DNA from: LMUY01 sp965199165
GTDB lineage: Bacteria; Pseudomonadota; Alphaproteobacteria; Acetobacterales; Acetobacteraceae
Direction: 5' to 3'
DNA length: 64,000 nucleotides
Assembly: GCA_965199165.1 (NCBI GenBank)
Contig: OZ240681.1
Coordinates: 2,976,001-3,040,000 of the forward strand
Of the stretch, positions 1 to 7,061 are shown in pieces. The notes under the pieces were generated by a model. The model saw only the letters and a list, made by a program, of their open reading frames with translations. It did not search any database and had not been told where the DNA came from. The translations under genes and the position numbers were made by a program. How positions within the stretch are numbered: the first letter of the stretch is position 1; the number at the start of each line of letters is the position of its first letter.

Positions 1-706
1 TGCGCCGGGCACGCAGCCGCCTCTGGACGCGCCCGGCTATGCCAGCACGGCCAAGCGCCATCCCAACGCTGCCCTCATCCGCCTGCCGACCGGACACACT
101 GCAACGGAGCGCACCGCACCGCGCTTCAGCCCCAGCCGCTATCCGGTGACGACCGACCTGTCGGTGGCGGGGGGCGGCCAGGCCCAGGGCGAGCGCATCA
201 TCGTCGAGGGTCGGGTGCTGGACGAAGATGGCCGCCCGGTGCCGGACGTGATGATCGAGATCTGGCAGGCCAACGCCGCTGGGCGCTACGACCACGCGCG
301 GGACCAGCACGACGCGCCGTTGGACCCGGCGTTCCACGGCACCGGCCGCATCTTCGCGGATGGCGAGGGGCGCTACCGCTTCACCAGCATCAAGCCGGGC
401 GCCTACCCGTGGCGCAACCACCACAACGCCTGGCGGCCGAACCACATCCATTACAGCCTGTTCGGCGCCGGCTTCGCGCAGCGGCTGATCACCCAGATGT
501 ATTTCCCGGGTGACCCGCTGCTGCCGCTCGACCCCATCTTCAACGCGACACCCGAGCCCGCGGCGCGCGCCCGGCTGGTGGCCGCGTTCGACCTGGATGT
601 CACGCAGCCGGAATGGGCACTCGGCTACCGCTTCGACTTCGTGCTGCGCGGCCGCGGGCAGACCCCGTTCGAGGACGCGGACAACCACGCGGACCACGCC
701 CCATGA
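1..706 (+). CDS. pcaH: Protocatechuate 3,4-dioxygenase beta subunit (5' end outside window)
   Basis: Catalytic subunit of the non-haem Fe(III) intradiol dioxygenase that opens protocatechuate to 3-carboxy-cis,cis-muconate (beta-ketoadipate pathway, cytoplasm). The frame is open from base 2 and no start is visible; about 234 residues are seen, close to the usual family length, so only a few codons are missing. The internal GTG at 146 is not the start, because the upstream part carries family-typical N-terminal sequence ending RFSPSRYP. All four iron ligands can be matched: Tyr in GRYDH, Tyr in GAYPW, and both His in RPNHIHYSLFG. The C-terminus ALGYRFDFVLRGRGQTPFE is also typical. It overlaps pcaG by ATGA, so the two are translationally coupled. 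Confidence 0.96.
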   Translation, partial: APGTQPPLDAPGYASTAKRHPNAALIRLPTGHTATERTAPRFSPSRYPVTTDLSVAGGGQAQGERIIVEGRVLDEDGRPVPDVMIEIWQANAAGRYDHARDQHDAPLDPAFHGTGRIFADGEGRYRFTSIKPGAYPWRNHHNAWRPNHIHYSLFGAGFAQRLITQMYFPGDPLLPLDPIFNATPEPAARARLVAAFDLDVTQPEWALGYRFDFVLRGRGQTPFEDADNHADHAP

Positions 707-1239
707 CCGCCGCCACTGCCAGCCAGACGATCGGCCCGTATTGGCACCTGCTGGAGGACACGTCCTGGGCCGACCTCACCCGGTTCGGCGCGGAAGGCGA
801 GCGGATCGTGCTGCTGGGCACAGTCAGCGACGGCGACGGCCTGCCGGTGAGCGACGCCTGCGTGGAGCTGTGGCAGCCCAGCCCCGAGGCCGGACCCGAC
901 TGGGACGGCTTCGGCCGCGCGGCGACCGACGTCGAGGGCAACTACCGCTTCATCACGCTTCGCCCCGGCCCCGTTCCCGGCCCGCCGGGCGCCAACGTCG
1001 CCCAGGCGCCGCACGTGGCGCTGACGCTGTTCGCCCGCGGCCTGCTGATCCACCTGCAGACCCGCGCCTATTTCGAGGGGGAGGCGCTGAACGACACCGA
1101 CCCGCTGCTCGCCTCGCTGGAGCCGGCGCGCCGGGCTACCCTGGTGGCGCGCCCGGTCGGCGAGCGGGACGGCGTGCCGGCCTGGCGGCTGGACATCCGG
1201 CTGCAGGGCGCCGACGAAACCGTGTTCCTGGAGGTCTGA
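703..1239 (+). CDS. pcaG: Protocatechuate 3,4-dioxygenase alpha subunit
   Basis: Partner of PcaH in the alpha/beta dioxygenase; it shares the intradiol fold but does not carry the iron. The protein has 178 residues, slightly short for the family. The N-terminus MTAATASQTIGPYWH has the SQTIGPY motif typical of alpha subunits, and LPVSDACVELWQPSPEAG is the homologue of the beta-subunit WQANAAG stretch. The start at 703 is chosen because ATG overlaps the pcaH stop (ATGA); an upstream in-frame start at 613 would lie inside pcaH. The BKACE gene follows after 5 bases, so pcaH, pcaG and BKACE are very likely one transcript. Confidence 0.95.
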   Translation: MTAATASQTIGPYWHLLEDTSWADLTRFGAEGERIVLLGTVSDGDGLPVSDACVELWQPSPEAGPDWDGFGRAATDVEGNYRFITLRPGPVPGPPGANVAQAPHVALTLFARGLLIHLQTRAYFEGEALNDTDPLLASLEPARRATLVARPVGERDGVPAWRLDIRLQGADETVFLEV

Positions 1240-1244
1240 CCGCC

Positions 1245-2087
1245 ATGCCTGAAGCCGACCCCTGCGTCATCGCCGTCGCCATCACCGGCTCCGTCCCGCG
1301 CAAGAAGGACAACCCGGCGGTGCCGGTCACCGTAGCCGAACAGGTCGAAAGCACCCACGCCGCGTTCGAGGCCGGGGCGGCGCTGGTGCACATCCACGTC
1401 CGCAACGACGACGAGAGCCCGTCCTCCGACCCCGAGCGGTTCGGCCGCGTGCAGGAGGGCATCCGGGCGCATTGTCCCGGCATGATCGTCCAGTTCTCCA
1501 CCGGCGGCCGGGGCCGGGACCAGGCCGCCCGTGGCAACGCGCTCGAGCTGCGGCCGGACATGGCGTCGCTGTCCACCGGCTCGGTCAACTTCCCGACCAT
1601 CGTGTACGAGAACGCGCCGCAGCTGGTGGCGGACCTGGCGACGAAGATGCAGGCGCATGGCGTTCTGCCGGAGATCGAGGTGTTCGACCTGTCGCACCTG
1701 CACGGCGCCAAGCGCCTGGTGGAGGCCGGGCTGATGGGCGAACGGCCGCACGTCCAGTTCGTCATGGGCGTGAAGAACGCCATGCCGGCGGAGGAGCATC
1801 TGCTGGACATCCAGTTGAACGAACTGCGCCGGCTGCTGCCGCGTGCCACCTGGACCGCTGCGGGCATCGGCCGCAACCAGTCCGTGGTGATGGAGTGGGC
1901 GCTGGCCCGCGGCGCCAACGGCGTGCGCACCGGGCTGGAGGACAACGTACGCGCCAGCAAGGACCGCCTGGCCGCCAGCAATGCCGAGCTGGTGGGCATG
2001 GCGGTCGCGGCCTTGCAGCGGCATGGCCGCGCCGTCGCAACCCCCGTCCAGGCCCGCACCATGCTGGGGTTGAGCCTGGGGGCATGA
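1245..2087 (+). CDS. Beta-keto acid cleavage enzyme (BKACE, DUF849 family)
   Basis: Members of this Zn-dependent TIM-barrel family condense a beta-keto acid with acetyl-CoA and release acetoacetate plus a new CoA ester; the founding member is 3-keto-5-aminohexanoate cleavage enzyme (Kce). The 280-residue protein is full length. The metal His pair is visible in ALVHIHVRN (His49, His51), and the conserved Glu lies in GVRTGLEDN (Glu232), matching the His/His/Glu set of Kce. The substrate cannot be read from sequence. Its position between protocatechuate dioxygenase and a dehydroshikimate dehydratase makes beta-ketoadipate (giving succinyl-CoA and acetoacetate) an attractive inferred substrate, since some family members act on it. 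The stop overlaps the next start (ATGA). Confidence 0.93.
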   Translation: MPEADPCVIAVAITGSVPRKKDNPAVPVTVAEQVESTHAAFEAGAALVHIHVRNDDESPSSDPERFGRVQEGIRAHCPGMIVQFSTGGRGRDQAARGNALELRPDMASLSTGSVNFPTIVYENAPQLVADLATKMQAHGVLPEIEVFDLSHLHGAKRLVEAGLMGERPHVQFVMGVKNAMPAEEHLLDIQLNELRRLLPRATWTAAGIGRNQSVVMEWALARGANGVRTGLEDNVRASKDRLAASNAELVGMAVAALQRHGRAVATPVQARTMLGLSLGA

Positions 2088-3961
2088 CGCCGGGCCGCCC
2101 GATGCGGTGCATCGCGACGGTCTGCCTGAGTGGCGGGCTGGCCGACAAGCTGGACACCGCCGCCCGGATCGGCTTCGACGGGGTGGAGATCTTCGAGAAC
2201 GACCTGCTGACCTTCGACGGGTCGCCGGCCGACATCCGCACCATGGCGGACGATCTCGGCCTCGCCATCCCCCTGTTCCAGCCGTTCCGCGACTTTGAGG
2301 CCATGCCGGACGCCCAACGCGCCCGCAACCTGGATCGGGCGGAGCGCAAGTTCGACGTGATGGGGCAGCTCGGGACCGACCTGGTGCTGGTGTGCAGCAA
2401 CGTGCAGCCCGGCACCATCGACGACCCGTCCCGCGCTGCCGCGGACTTGCACGCCATGGCGGAGCGGGCGGCGCGCCGTGGCCTGCGCGTCGGCTACGAG
2501 GCGTTGGCATGGGGCCGGCACGTCAACCGCTGGGCGCAAGCCTGGCGCATCGTGCAGCAGGCCGACCATCCCGCGCTGGGCCTGATCGTCGACAGCTTCC
2601 ACACGCTGGCGGTGGGTGACGACCCTGCTGGCCTGGCCGGGCTACCGGGCGAGCGGATCTTCTTCGTCCAGCTGGCCGACGCCCCGCGCCTGCCCATGGA
2701 CGTGCTCTCGCTAAGCCGGCACTACCGCAGCTTCCCCGGCCAGGGCGAGCTGGACGTGGCGGGGTTCGTCCGCGCGGTCCTCGCCAGCGGCTATGGGGGG
2801 CCGCTGTCGCTGGAGGTGTTCAACGACGAGTTCCGCTCCGCTCCAGCGCGCATGATCGCCCGCGACGGCCTGCGCTCGCTGGCGCTGGTGGAGGCGGAGG
2901 CGGGGATTGCCCCATTGCCGCCGCCGCCGCACATCGAAGGGGTCGAGTTCGTGGAGTTCGCCGTCGACGGCCCGGCGAGCCAGGTGCTGGCCCAGCGTCT
3001 GCTGTCGCTCGGCTTCCGGCACGCCGGGCGGCACCGGTCCAAGGACGTGGATGTCTATCGGCAGGGTGGGATCAACCTGGTGCTGAACCAGGAGCAGGAC
3101 AGTGCCGCGTCCGAGCACTTCCAGATGCATGGCACGTCCGTCTGTGCCTTCGCGCTGCGGGTGGACGACGCGGCGGCCGCCATCGCCCGGGCGGAGGCGA
3201 TGCACTGCCCGCAATGGCAGGCGCGCCGGGCGGCCGGCGAACGCGTCATCCCGGCCGTCCGCGCCCCGGACGGCATGCTGGTGCACCTGGTGCAGCCGGA
3301 TGCCACCGGGCGGACGATCTGGGAAGACGATTTCGACGTGCTGCCCGATCAGGCAGGGTCGGGGCTGGAGGCGGTCGACCACCTGGCGCAGGCGCTGCCG
3401 GCCAGCGGCATGCACAGCGCCATCTTGTTCTGGCGTGCGGTGTTCGGCCTGCGCGCCGCGGCGCCGGTGGACCTGACCGATCCGCACGGCCTGGTGCAGA
3501 GCCAGGCGCTGGTCAGCGAGGGCGGGGCGTTCCGATTGGCGCTCAACGCCTCCGACAGCCGCGACACGCTGACCAGCCGCTTCGTGTCGACCGCCTCCGG
3601 CGCGGGGGTGCAGCACATCGCCTTCGCCACGGCGGACATCGTCGCCGTCGTGGATGGGCTGCGGGGCCGCGTGCCGATGCTGCGCATCCCGCCCAACTAC
3701 TACGATGATCTGCTCGCCCGGTGGGATTTGGACGATGCGGGGCTGGCGGCGATGCGGCGGCTGAACCTGCTGTACGACCGCGACGAGGGCGGGGAGCTAC
3801 GGCAGGCCTACACCGCGCTGTTCGAGGGCGGCCTGTTCTTCGAACTCGTGGAGCGCCGCGGCTATGCCGGGTTCGGCGCCGCCAACGCGCCCTTCCGTCT
3901 GGCCGCGCAGGCTGCTCCCGCGGAGCGTTCCTGGACTGGCGGGAACGCGCCCGCGGGGTAA
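2084..3961 (+). CDS. quiC: 3-dehydroshikimate dehydratase fused to HPPD-like domain (QuiC type)
   Basis: Bifunctional-type protein of 625 residues. Residues 1-275 are a sugar-phosphate-isomerase-like TIM barrel that dehydrates 3-dehydroshikimate to protocatechuate. Candidate metal and active-site residues are Glu139 (GYEALAWG), Asp170 and His173 (IVDSFHTL), Gln196 (FFVQLAD) and Glu244 (LSLEVFNDE). Residues 285-610 form a two-module vicinal-oxygen-chelate domain related to 4-hydroxyphenylpyruvate dioxygenase, with a complete His433/His511/Glu587 metal triad (VDHLAQ, GVQHIAFA, FFELVERRGY). The fused architecture is known from pseudomonad dehydratases, where the role of the second half is unclear. 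The start is fixed by the ATGA overlap with BKACE. In this operon the enzyme would feed protocatechuate directly to PcaHG. Confidence 0.94.
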   Translation: MTPGRPMRCIATVCLSGGLADKLDTAARIGFDGVEIFENDLLTFDGSPADIRTMADDLGLAIPLFQPFRDFEAMPDAQRARNLDRAERKFDVMGQLGTDLVLVCSNVQPGTIDDPSRAAADLHAMAERAARRGLRVGYEALAWGRHVNRWAQAWRIVQQADHPALGLIVDSFHTLAVGDDPAGLAGLPGERIFFVQLADAPRLPMDVLSLSRHYRSFPGQGELDVAGFVRAVLASGYGGPLSLEVFNDEFRSAPARMIARDGLRSLALVEAEAGIAPLPPPPHIEGVEFVEFAVDGPASQVLAQRLLSLGFRHAGRHRSKDVDVYRQGGINLVLNQEQDSAASEHFQMHGTSVCAFALRVDDAAAAIARAEAMHCPQWQARRAAGERVIPAVRAPDGMLVHLVQPDATGRTIWEDDFDVLPDQAGSGLEAVDHLAQALPASGMHSAILFWRAVFGLRAAAPVDLTDPHGLVQSQALVSEGGAFRLALNASDSRDTLTSRFVSTASGAGVQHIAFATADIVAVVDGLRGRVPMLRIPPNYYDDLLARWDLDDAGLAAMRRLNLLYDRDEGGELRQAYTALFEGGLFFELVERRGYAGFGAANAPFRLAAQAAPAERSWTGGNAPAG

Positions 3962-3992
3962 GCTCGGCGCCGGATGGGTCGCGGGAAGCATC

Positions 3993-5255
3993 ATGTTGCG
4001 CATCGTTCGTTCCGTTTGGCTGCTCGCATGCTGTCTCGCCATCTGTTGGGCAGGGAGCGCGGGCGCGCAGGCCCTGCCCGTGACCGTTGCCGGTGGCCCG
4101 GACGCGCAGGCCTATGGCGAGGCTGCCGGCTACCCAGCCGCCGCATTCCGCCGGTCTGTCAACGCGCAACCGGTGATGGTCGGCAGCTACAGCCACTATG
4201 ACGCCGTCTACCCCGCCCAGGCCATCGCGGCCGCCGCCCAGCCGTCCATCCTGCGCCGCTCCCCCCGCGAGGTCGAGGTCGAGTACAGCTTCGGCGGCCA
4301 GTCCCATACGCTGGCGGATTACCTCGCCCGCAACCCGGCCACCGGCCTGCTGATCGCGCATGGCGACAGCATCCTGTTCGAGCACTATCAGTATGGCCGC
4401 ACGGAGCACGACCGCTTCCTCTCGCAGTCGATGGCGAAGACCGTCACGGGCATGCTGGCCGGCATCGCCGTGGCCGACGGCGCGATCCGGTCCATCGACG
4501 ACCCGGTGCAGGCCTACGTGACCGAGTTGGCCGGCACGGAACTGGGCCGGACCCCTATCCGCGCGCTGCTGCACATGGCGTCCGGCCTCGCGTTCACCGA
4601 GACGTATGACGGGACGGACGACAACACCGCCCTCGGGCGCCTGCTGTTTGCCAGCACGGGTCCTGGGCCGGCCGCGGCGGTGGCGCAGTTCGACACCCGG
4701 GTGTCGCCGCCCGACACGGTGTTCCACTACGCCGGACGCGATACCGAGACGCTGGGCCTGGTCGTCTCGCACGCCACGGGCATGTCGCTGGCCACGATGC
4801 TGGAGCGCCGCGTCTGGCAACCCATGGGGGCGGAGGCCGCGGCGACCTGGACGCACGACCGCACGGGCCATCAGATCGCGTATTGCTGCCTGTCCGCGAC
4901 TCTGCGGGATTGGGCACGCTTCGGATTACTGCTGGCCGACGGCGGCATGGCGGGGGAACGCCAGCTGATCCCGCGCCAATGGGTGCAGGATGCGACTTCG
5001 GCCGCGCCCGACAGCTTCCTGGCGCCGAGCGCGGATGGGCGGCGCTGGGGCTATGGCTACCAGACCTGGCTGATGCCGGGCGCGCGGCATGATTTCGCGC
5101 TGATGGGCATCCACGGGCAGCGCATCTTCGTCGACCCGGCCGCAAGGCTGGTGCTGGTCCACACCGCGGTCCGCGTGCCCGCAACCCGCCAACCGGGCGA
5201 CGCCGAGCTGGTGGCGCTCTGGCGTGCCTTGGTGCGGCAGGAGGGTGGCGGATGA
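3993..5255 (+). CDS. Exported serine hydrolase, beta-lactamase/6-aminohexanoate-dimer hydrolase fold
   Basis: 420-residue protein with a clear signal peptide (MLRIVRSVWLLACCLAICWA, then GSAGAQA), so probably periplasmic. It belongs to the class C beta-lactamase/esterase superfamily: the nucleophile motif SMAK (Ser146, Lys149) sits in SQSMAKTVTG, and HYAG (Tyr246) is in the position of the catalytic Tyr. It is more like NylB-type esterases/amidases than true beta-lactamases; the natural substrate is unknown. The start at 3993 is preferred over an upstream in-frame start at 3864 because it begins exactly at the signal peptide and outside quiC. It is 31 bases after quiC on the same strand and overlaps the next hydrolase by ATGA. 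Confidence 0.88.
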   Translation: MLRIVRSVWLLACCLAICWAGSAGAQALPVTVAGGPDAQAYGEAAGYPAAAFRRSVNAQPVMVGSYSHYDAVYPAQAIAAAAQPSILRRSPREVEVEYSFGGQSHTLADYLARNPATGLLIAHGDSILFEHYQYGRTEHDRFLSQSMAKTVTGMLAGIAVADGAIRSIDDPVQAYVTELAGTELGRTPIRALLHMASGLAFTETYDGTDDNTALGRLLFASTGPGPAAAVAQFDTRVSPPDTVFHYAGRDTETLGLVVSHATGMSLATMLERRVWQPMGAEAAATWTHDRTGHQIAYCCLSATLRDWARFGLLLADGGMAGERQLIPRQWVQDATSAAPDSFLAPSADGRRWGYGYQTWLMPGARHDFALMGIHGQRIFVDPAARLVLVHTAVRVPATRQPGDAELVALWRALVRQEGGG

Positions 5256-6310
5256 CCCGCATTTGGACGATCGCCCTCCTCCTGTCGCTGGCGGTCCAGG
5301 CGCGCGCGCAGCCGGTGCCTGGCGCCGAATGGCCCCGGACGTCGCCCGCGGCCGCGGGTTGGTCGGTGGACACGATGGCGGAAGCGCGAGCCTACGCGCA
5401 GAGCATCGACACCGCGAGCCTGCTCGTGGTCCAGCATGGGCGCGTGGTCGACAGCCTGGGTGACGTCGACCGGCGCCTGGAGCTGCACTCCGTCCGCAAG
5501 AGCCTGCTGTCCGCGCTGATCGGCATCGCGGTGGCGGCGCGGCGCATCGACCTCCACGCCACGCTGGCCCAGCTCGGCATCGACGACGTGCCGCCATCGC
5601 TCACCCCTGAGGAGAAGCAGGCGACGGTGCAGGACCTGCTGGCGTCCCGCTCCGGCGTCTACCACGTGGCGCTGTACGAGACGGAGGGGGAGCAACGCGG
5701 CCGGCCACCACGCGGCAGCCATCCGCACGGCACGTTCTGGTATTACAACAACTGGGACTTCAATGCCCTCGGCACGATCTACGAGCATGCCGCCGGCCAG
5801 TCGATCTTCACCGCCTTCCAGACCCAGATCGCGCAACCATTGGGCATGCAGGACTATCGCCCGGCGGATGGCCGCTACGTCACCGGGCCGGAGTCGTCCA
5901 TCCCCGCCTACCCGCTGCACATGAGTGCCCGCGACCTGGCCCGGTTCGGCCTGCTGTACTTGCACGGCGGACGCTGGGGCGACCGGGAGGTGGTGCCCGC
6001 CGCCTGGGTGACGGAAAGCACGACGCCACGCTCCGTCACCCGCGTCGGCTCCGGCTATGCCGACCTCTGGTGGACGGGGTGGGACGGACAGGGCGTGCCA
6101 ATCATGGGCCTGCCGCCCGGCGCGTTCTGGGCGGATGGAGCGAAAGGCCAGTTCGTCGTCGTGGACCCGGCAGACGACATGGTGGTGGTGCACCAGACGG
6201 CGGATGGCGAGGTGCGGCGCCGCGAGTTCGGCCACCTGATGTGGCTGATCCGCCGCGCCGCGCATGCCGCCGACCCAGGACCGGATCCCGCCCTGCGCAA
6301 CCGGCGTTGA
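5252..6310 (+). CDS. Second exported serine hydrolase, beta-lactamase fold
   Basis: 352-residue paralogue-type neighbour of the preceding hydrolase, translationally coupled by ATGA. A signal peptide is visible (MTRIWTIALLLSLAVQARAQ). The SxxK nucleophile motif is SVRK (Ser80, Lys83) in ELHSVRKSLLSALIG, and the YxN element is YNN (Tyr165) in WYYNNWDFNALG, better conserved than in its neighbour. The C-terminal part (FWADGAKGQFVVVDPADDMVVVHQ) contains the usual HxG/KGQ-like strand. It is likely an esterase, amidase or peptidase in the periplasm, and the pair may process a conjugated substrate before uptake. It ends 62 bases before the convergent parE. Confidence 0.88.
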   Translation: MTRIWTIALLLSLAVQARAQPVPGAEWPRTSPAAAGWSVDTMAEARAYAQSIDTASLLVVQHGRVVDSLGDVDRRLELHSVRKSLLSALIGIAVAARRIDLHATLAQLGIDDVPPSLTPEEKQATVQDLLASRSGVYHVALYETEGEQRGRPPRGSHPHGTFWYYNNWDFNALGTIYEHAAGQSIFTAFQTQIAQPLGMQDYRPADGRYVTGPESSIPAYPLHMSARDLARFGLLYLHGGRWGDREVVPAAWVTESTTPRSVTRVGSGYADLWWTGWDGQGVPIMGLPPGAFWADGAKGQFVVVDPADDMVVVHQTADGEVRRREFGHLMWLIRRAAHAADPGPDPALRNRR

Positions 6311-6372
6311 GGCCCACTTGTTCGCCGTCACGATGGGCTATAACGCTACTGCGTTTTAGACAATGGCATGTC

Positions 6373-6690
6373 TCAAGCGCGTGGCGGCTCGCGCACGAAC
6401 AGCGCCGCCAAGTTACGGCTTCCATGCAGCACGCGGGCGATGCCAAGCGGCTGCATGGCCGGGTCGTAGACCACCAGAAAGGAGAACACGGGCCAGAACT
6501 TCACGGGCTGGTCGGTGAGGTCACTGCGGGTGTGCCCTGCTCCTGGTGTCCTGGCGAGAAAGCGGAATGCGCGAGTGATTTCCGCGAGTACGTAGCGCGC
6601 CGCCCGCGCATCCGCCTCCTTGAGGTAGAAGGCCTGTATTTCAGTGACGTCCTGCTGCGCCTCAGGGGAGAGGATGTAGGCGCGCGGCAC
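6373..6690 (-). CDS. parE: ParE/RelE-family toxin
   Basis: 105-residue type II toxin of the RelE/ParE superfamily. The N-terminus MPRAYILSPEAQQDVTEI is the characteristic beta-strand plus helix (xLSPxAxxDLxxI), and the C-terminus FLVVYDPAMQPLGIARVLHGSRN carries the family's YxP...VLHGxRD-like strand. It starts with GTG at 6690, overlapping the antitoxin stop by one base (TAGTG), the usual antitoxin-first arrangement. Whether the cellular target is gyrase (ParE) or ribosome-bound mRNA (RelE) cannot be decided from sequence alone; the paired antitoxin favours ParE. Confidence 0.9.
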   Translation of the reverse strand: MPRAYILSPEAQQDVTEIQAFYLKEADARAARYVLAEITRAFRFLARTPGAGHTRSDLTDQPVKFWPVFSFLVVYDPAMQPLGIARVLHGSRNLAALFVREPPRA

Positions 6691-6962
6691 TAGCGCCCTT
6701 GCCGTTCCTGCTTGGCCAAGTCGGCATCGAGCGCGGCCATGAATACTTCGCCATTCACGCCCGCGCCTGCACGAAGCGACGCGATACCGGCGGCGATTTG
6801 TTGCCGGGTTGCCTCCTTCAAGGCTTCACGCTGCGCCGCCTGGCGCACGGCCTCGCGCAACACGTCGCTGTCTGACGCAAGCGCGTTATGCCCCACCTGC
6901 GAATGGACGAATTGCGCCAGCTCCGCCGGGAGATCGATTTCGAAGCGTTCAGGATCAGCCAT
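6690..6962 (-). CDS. parD: ParD-family antitoxin
   Basis: 90-residue antitoxin. The N-terminal part resembles a ribbon-helix-helix dimerisation and DNA-binding domain (ERFEIDLPAELAQFVHSQV), followed by a helix with SDSDVLREAVRQAAQREA, and a C-terminal tail that would wrap the toxin. An in-frame ATG at 6983 is possible, but the start at 6962 is preferred because GGAGG lies five bases upstream (6968-6972). It is co-oriented with the peptide ABC operon, whose last gene ends 69 bases upstream. No separate promoter is obvious, so read-through plus ParD autoregulation is possible. Confidence 0.88.
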   Translation of the reverse strand: MADPERFEIDLPAELAQFVHSQVGHNALASDSDVLREAVRQAAQREALKEATRQQIAAGIASLRAGAGVNGEVFMAALDADLAKQERQGR

Positions 6963-7003
6963 CGCATCCTCCAAGGTCACCATGGCTCATGCACCTCAGC
7001 ACT

Positions 7004-7061
7004 TACCGCGTCCAGGACGACGGCACGGCGTCTACCGCGTCCAGGACGACGGCACGGCGTC
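7004..7061. repeat. Perfect 29-bp tandem duplication
   Basis: Two adjacent identical 29-base units, 7004-7032 and 7033-7061. On the minus strand the second unit encodes the last residues (DAVPSSWTR) of the fused ABC ATPase, and the first is non-coding just behind the stop. With the duplication the stop is TAG. Without it the reading frame would end at the same residue with TAA, so the duplication is neutral for the protein. Confidence 0.97.

Noticed and set aside
146..148. GTG as start of pcaH
   Set aside because: Family-typical sequence continues upstream to the window edge, so the gene starts outside.
1472..2083. Extension of the quiC frame upstream of 2084
   Set aside because: It lies inside the BKACE gene in another frame and has no family similarity; the ATG at 2084 forms a normal ATGA overlap.
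3993..6310. Antibiotic-resistance beta-lactamases
   Set aside because: The SxxK fold is shared with many esterases and peptidases; the other motifs are not those of class C enzymes and the context is catabolic.
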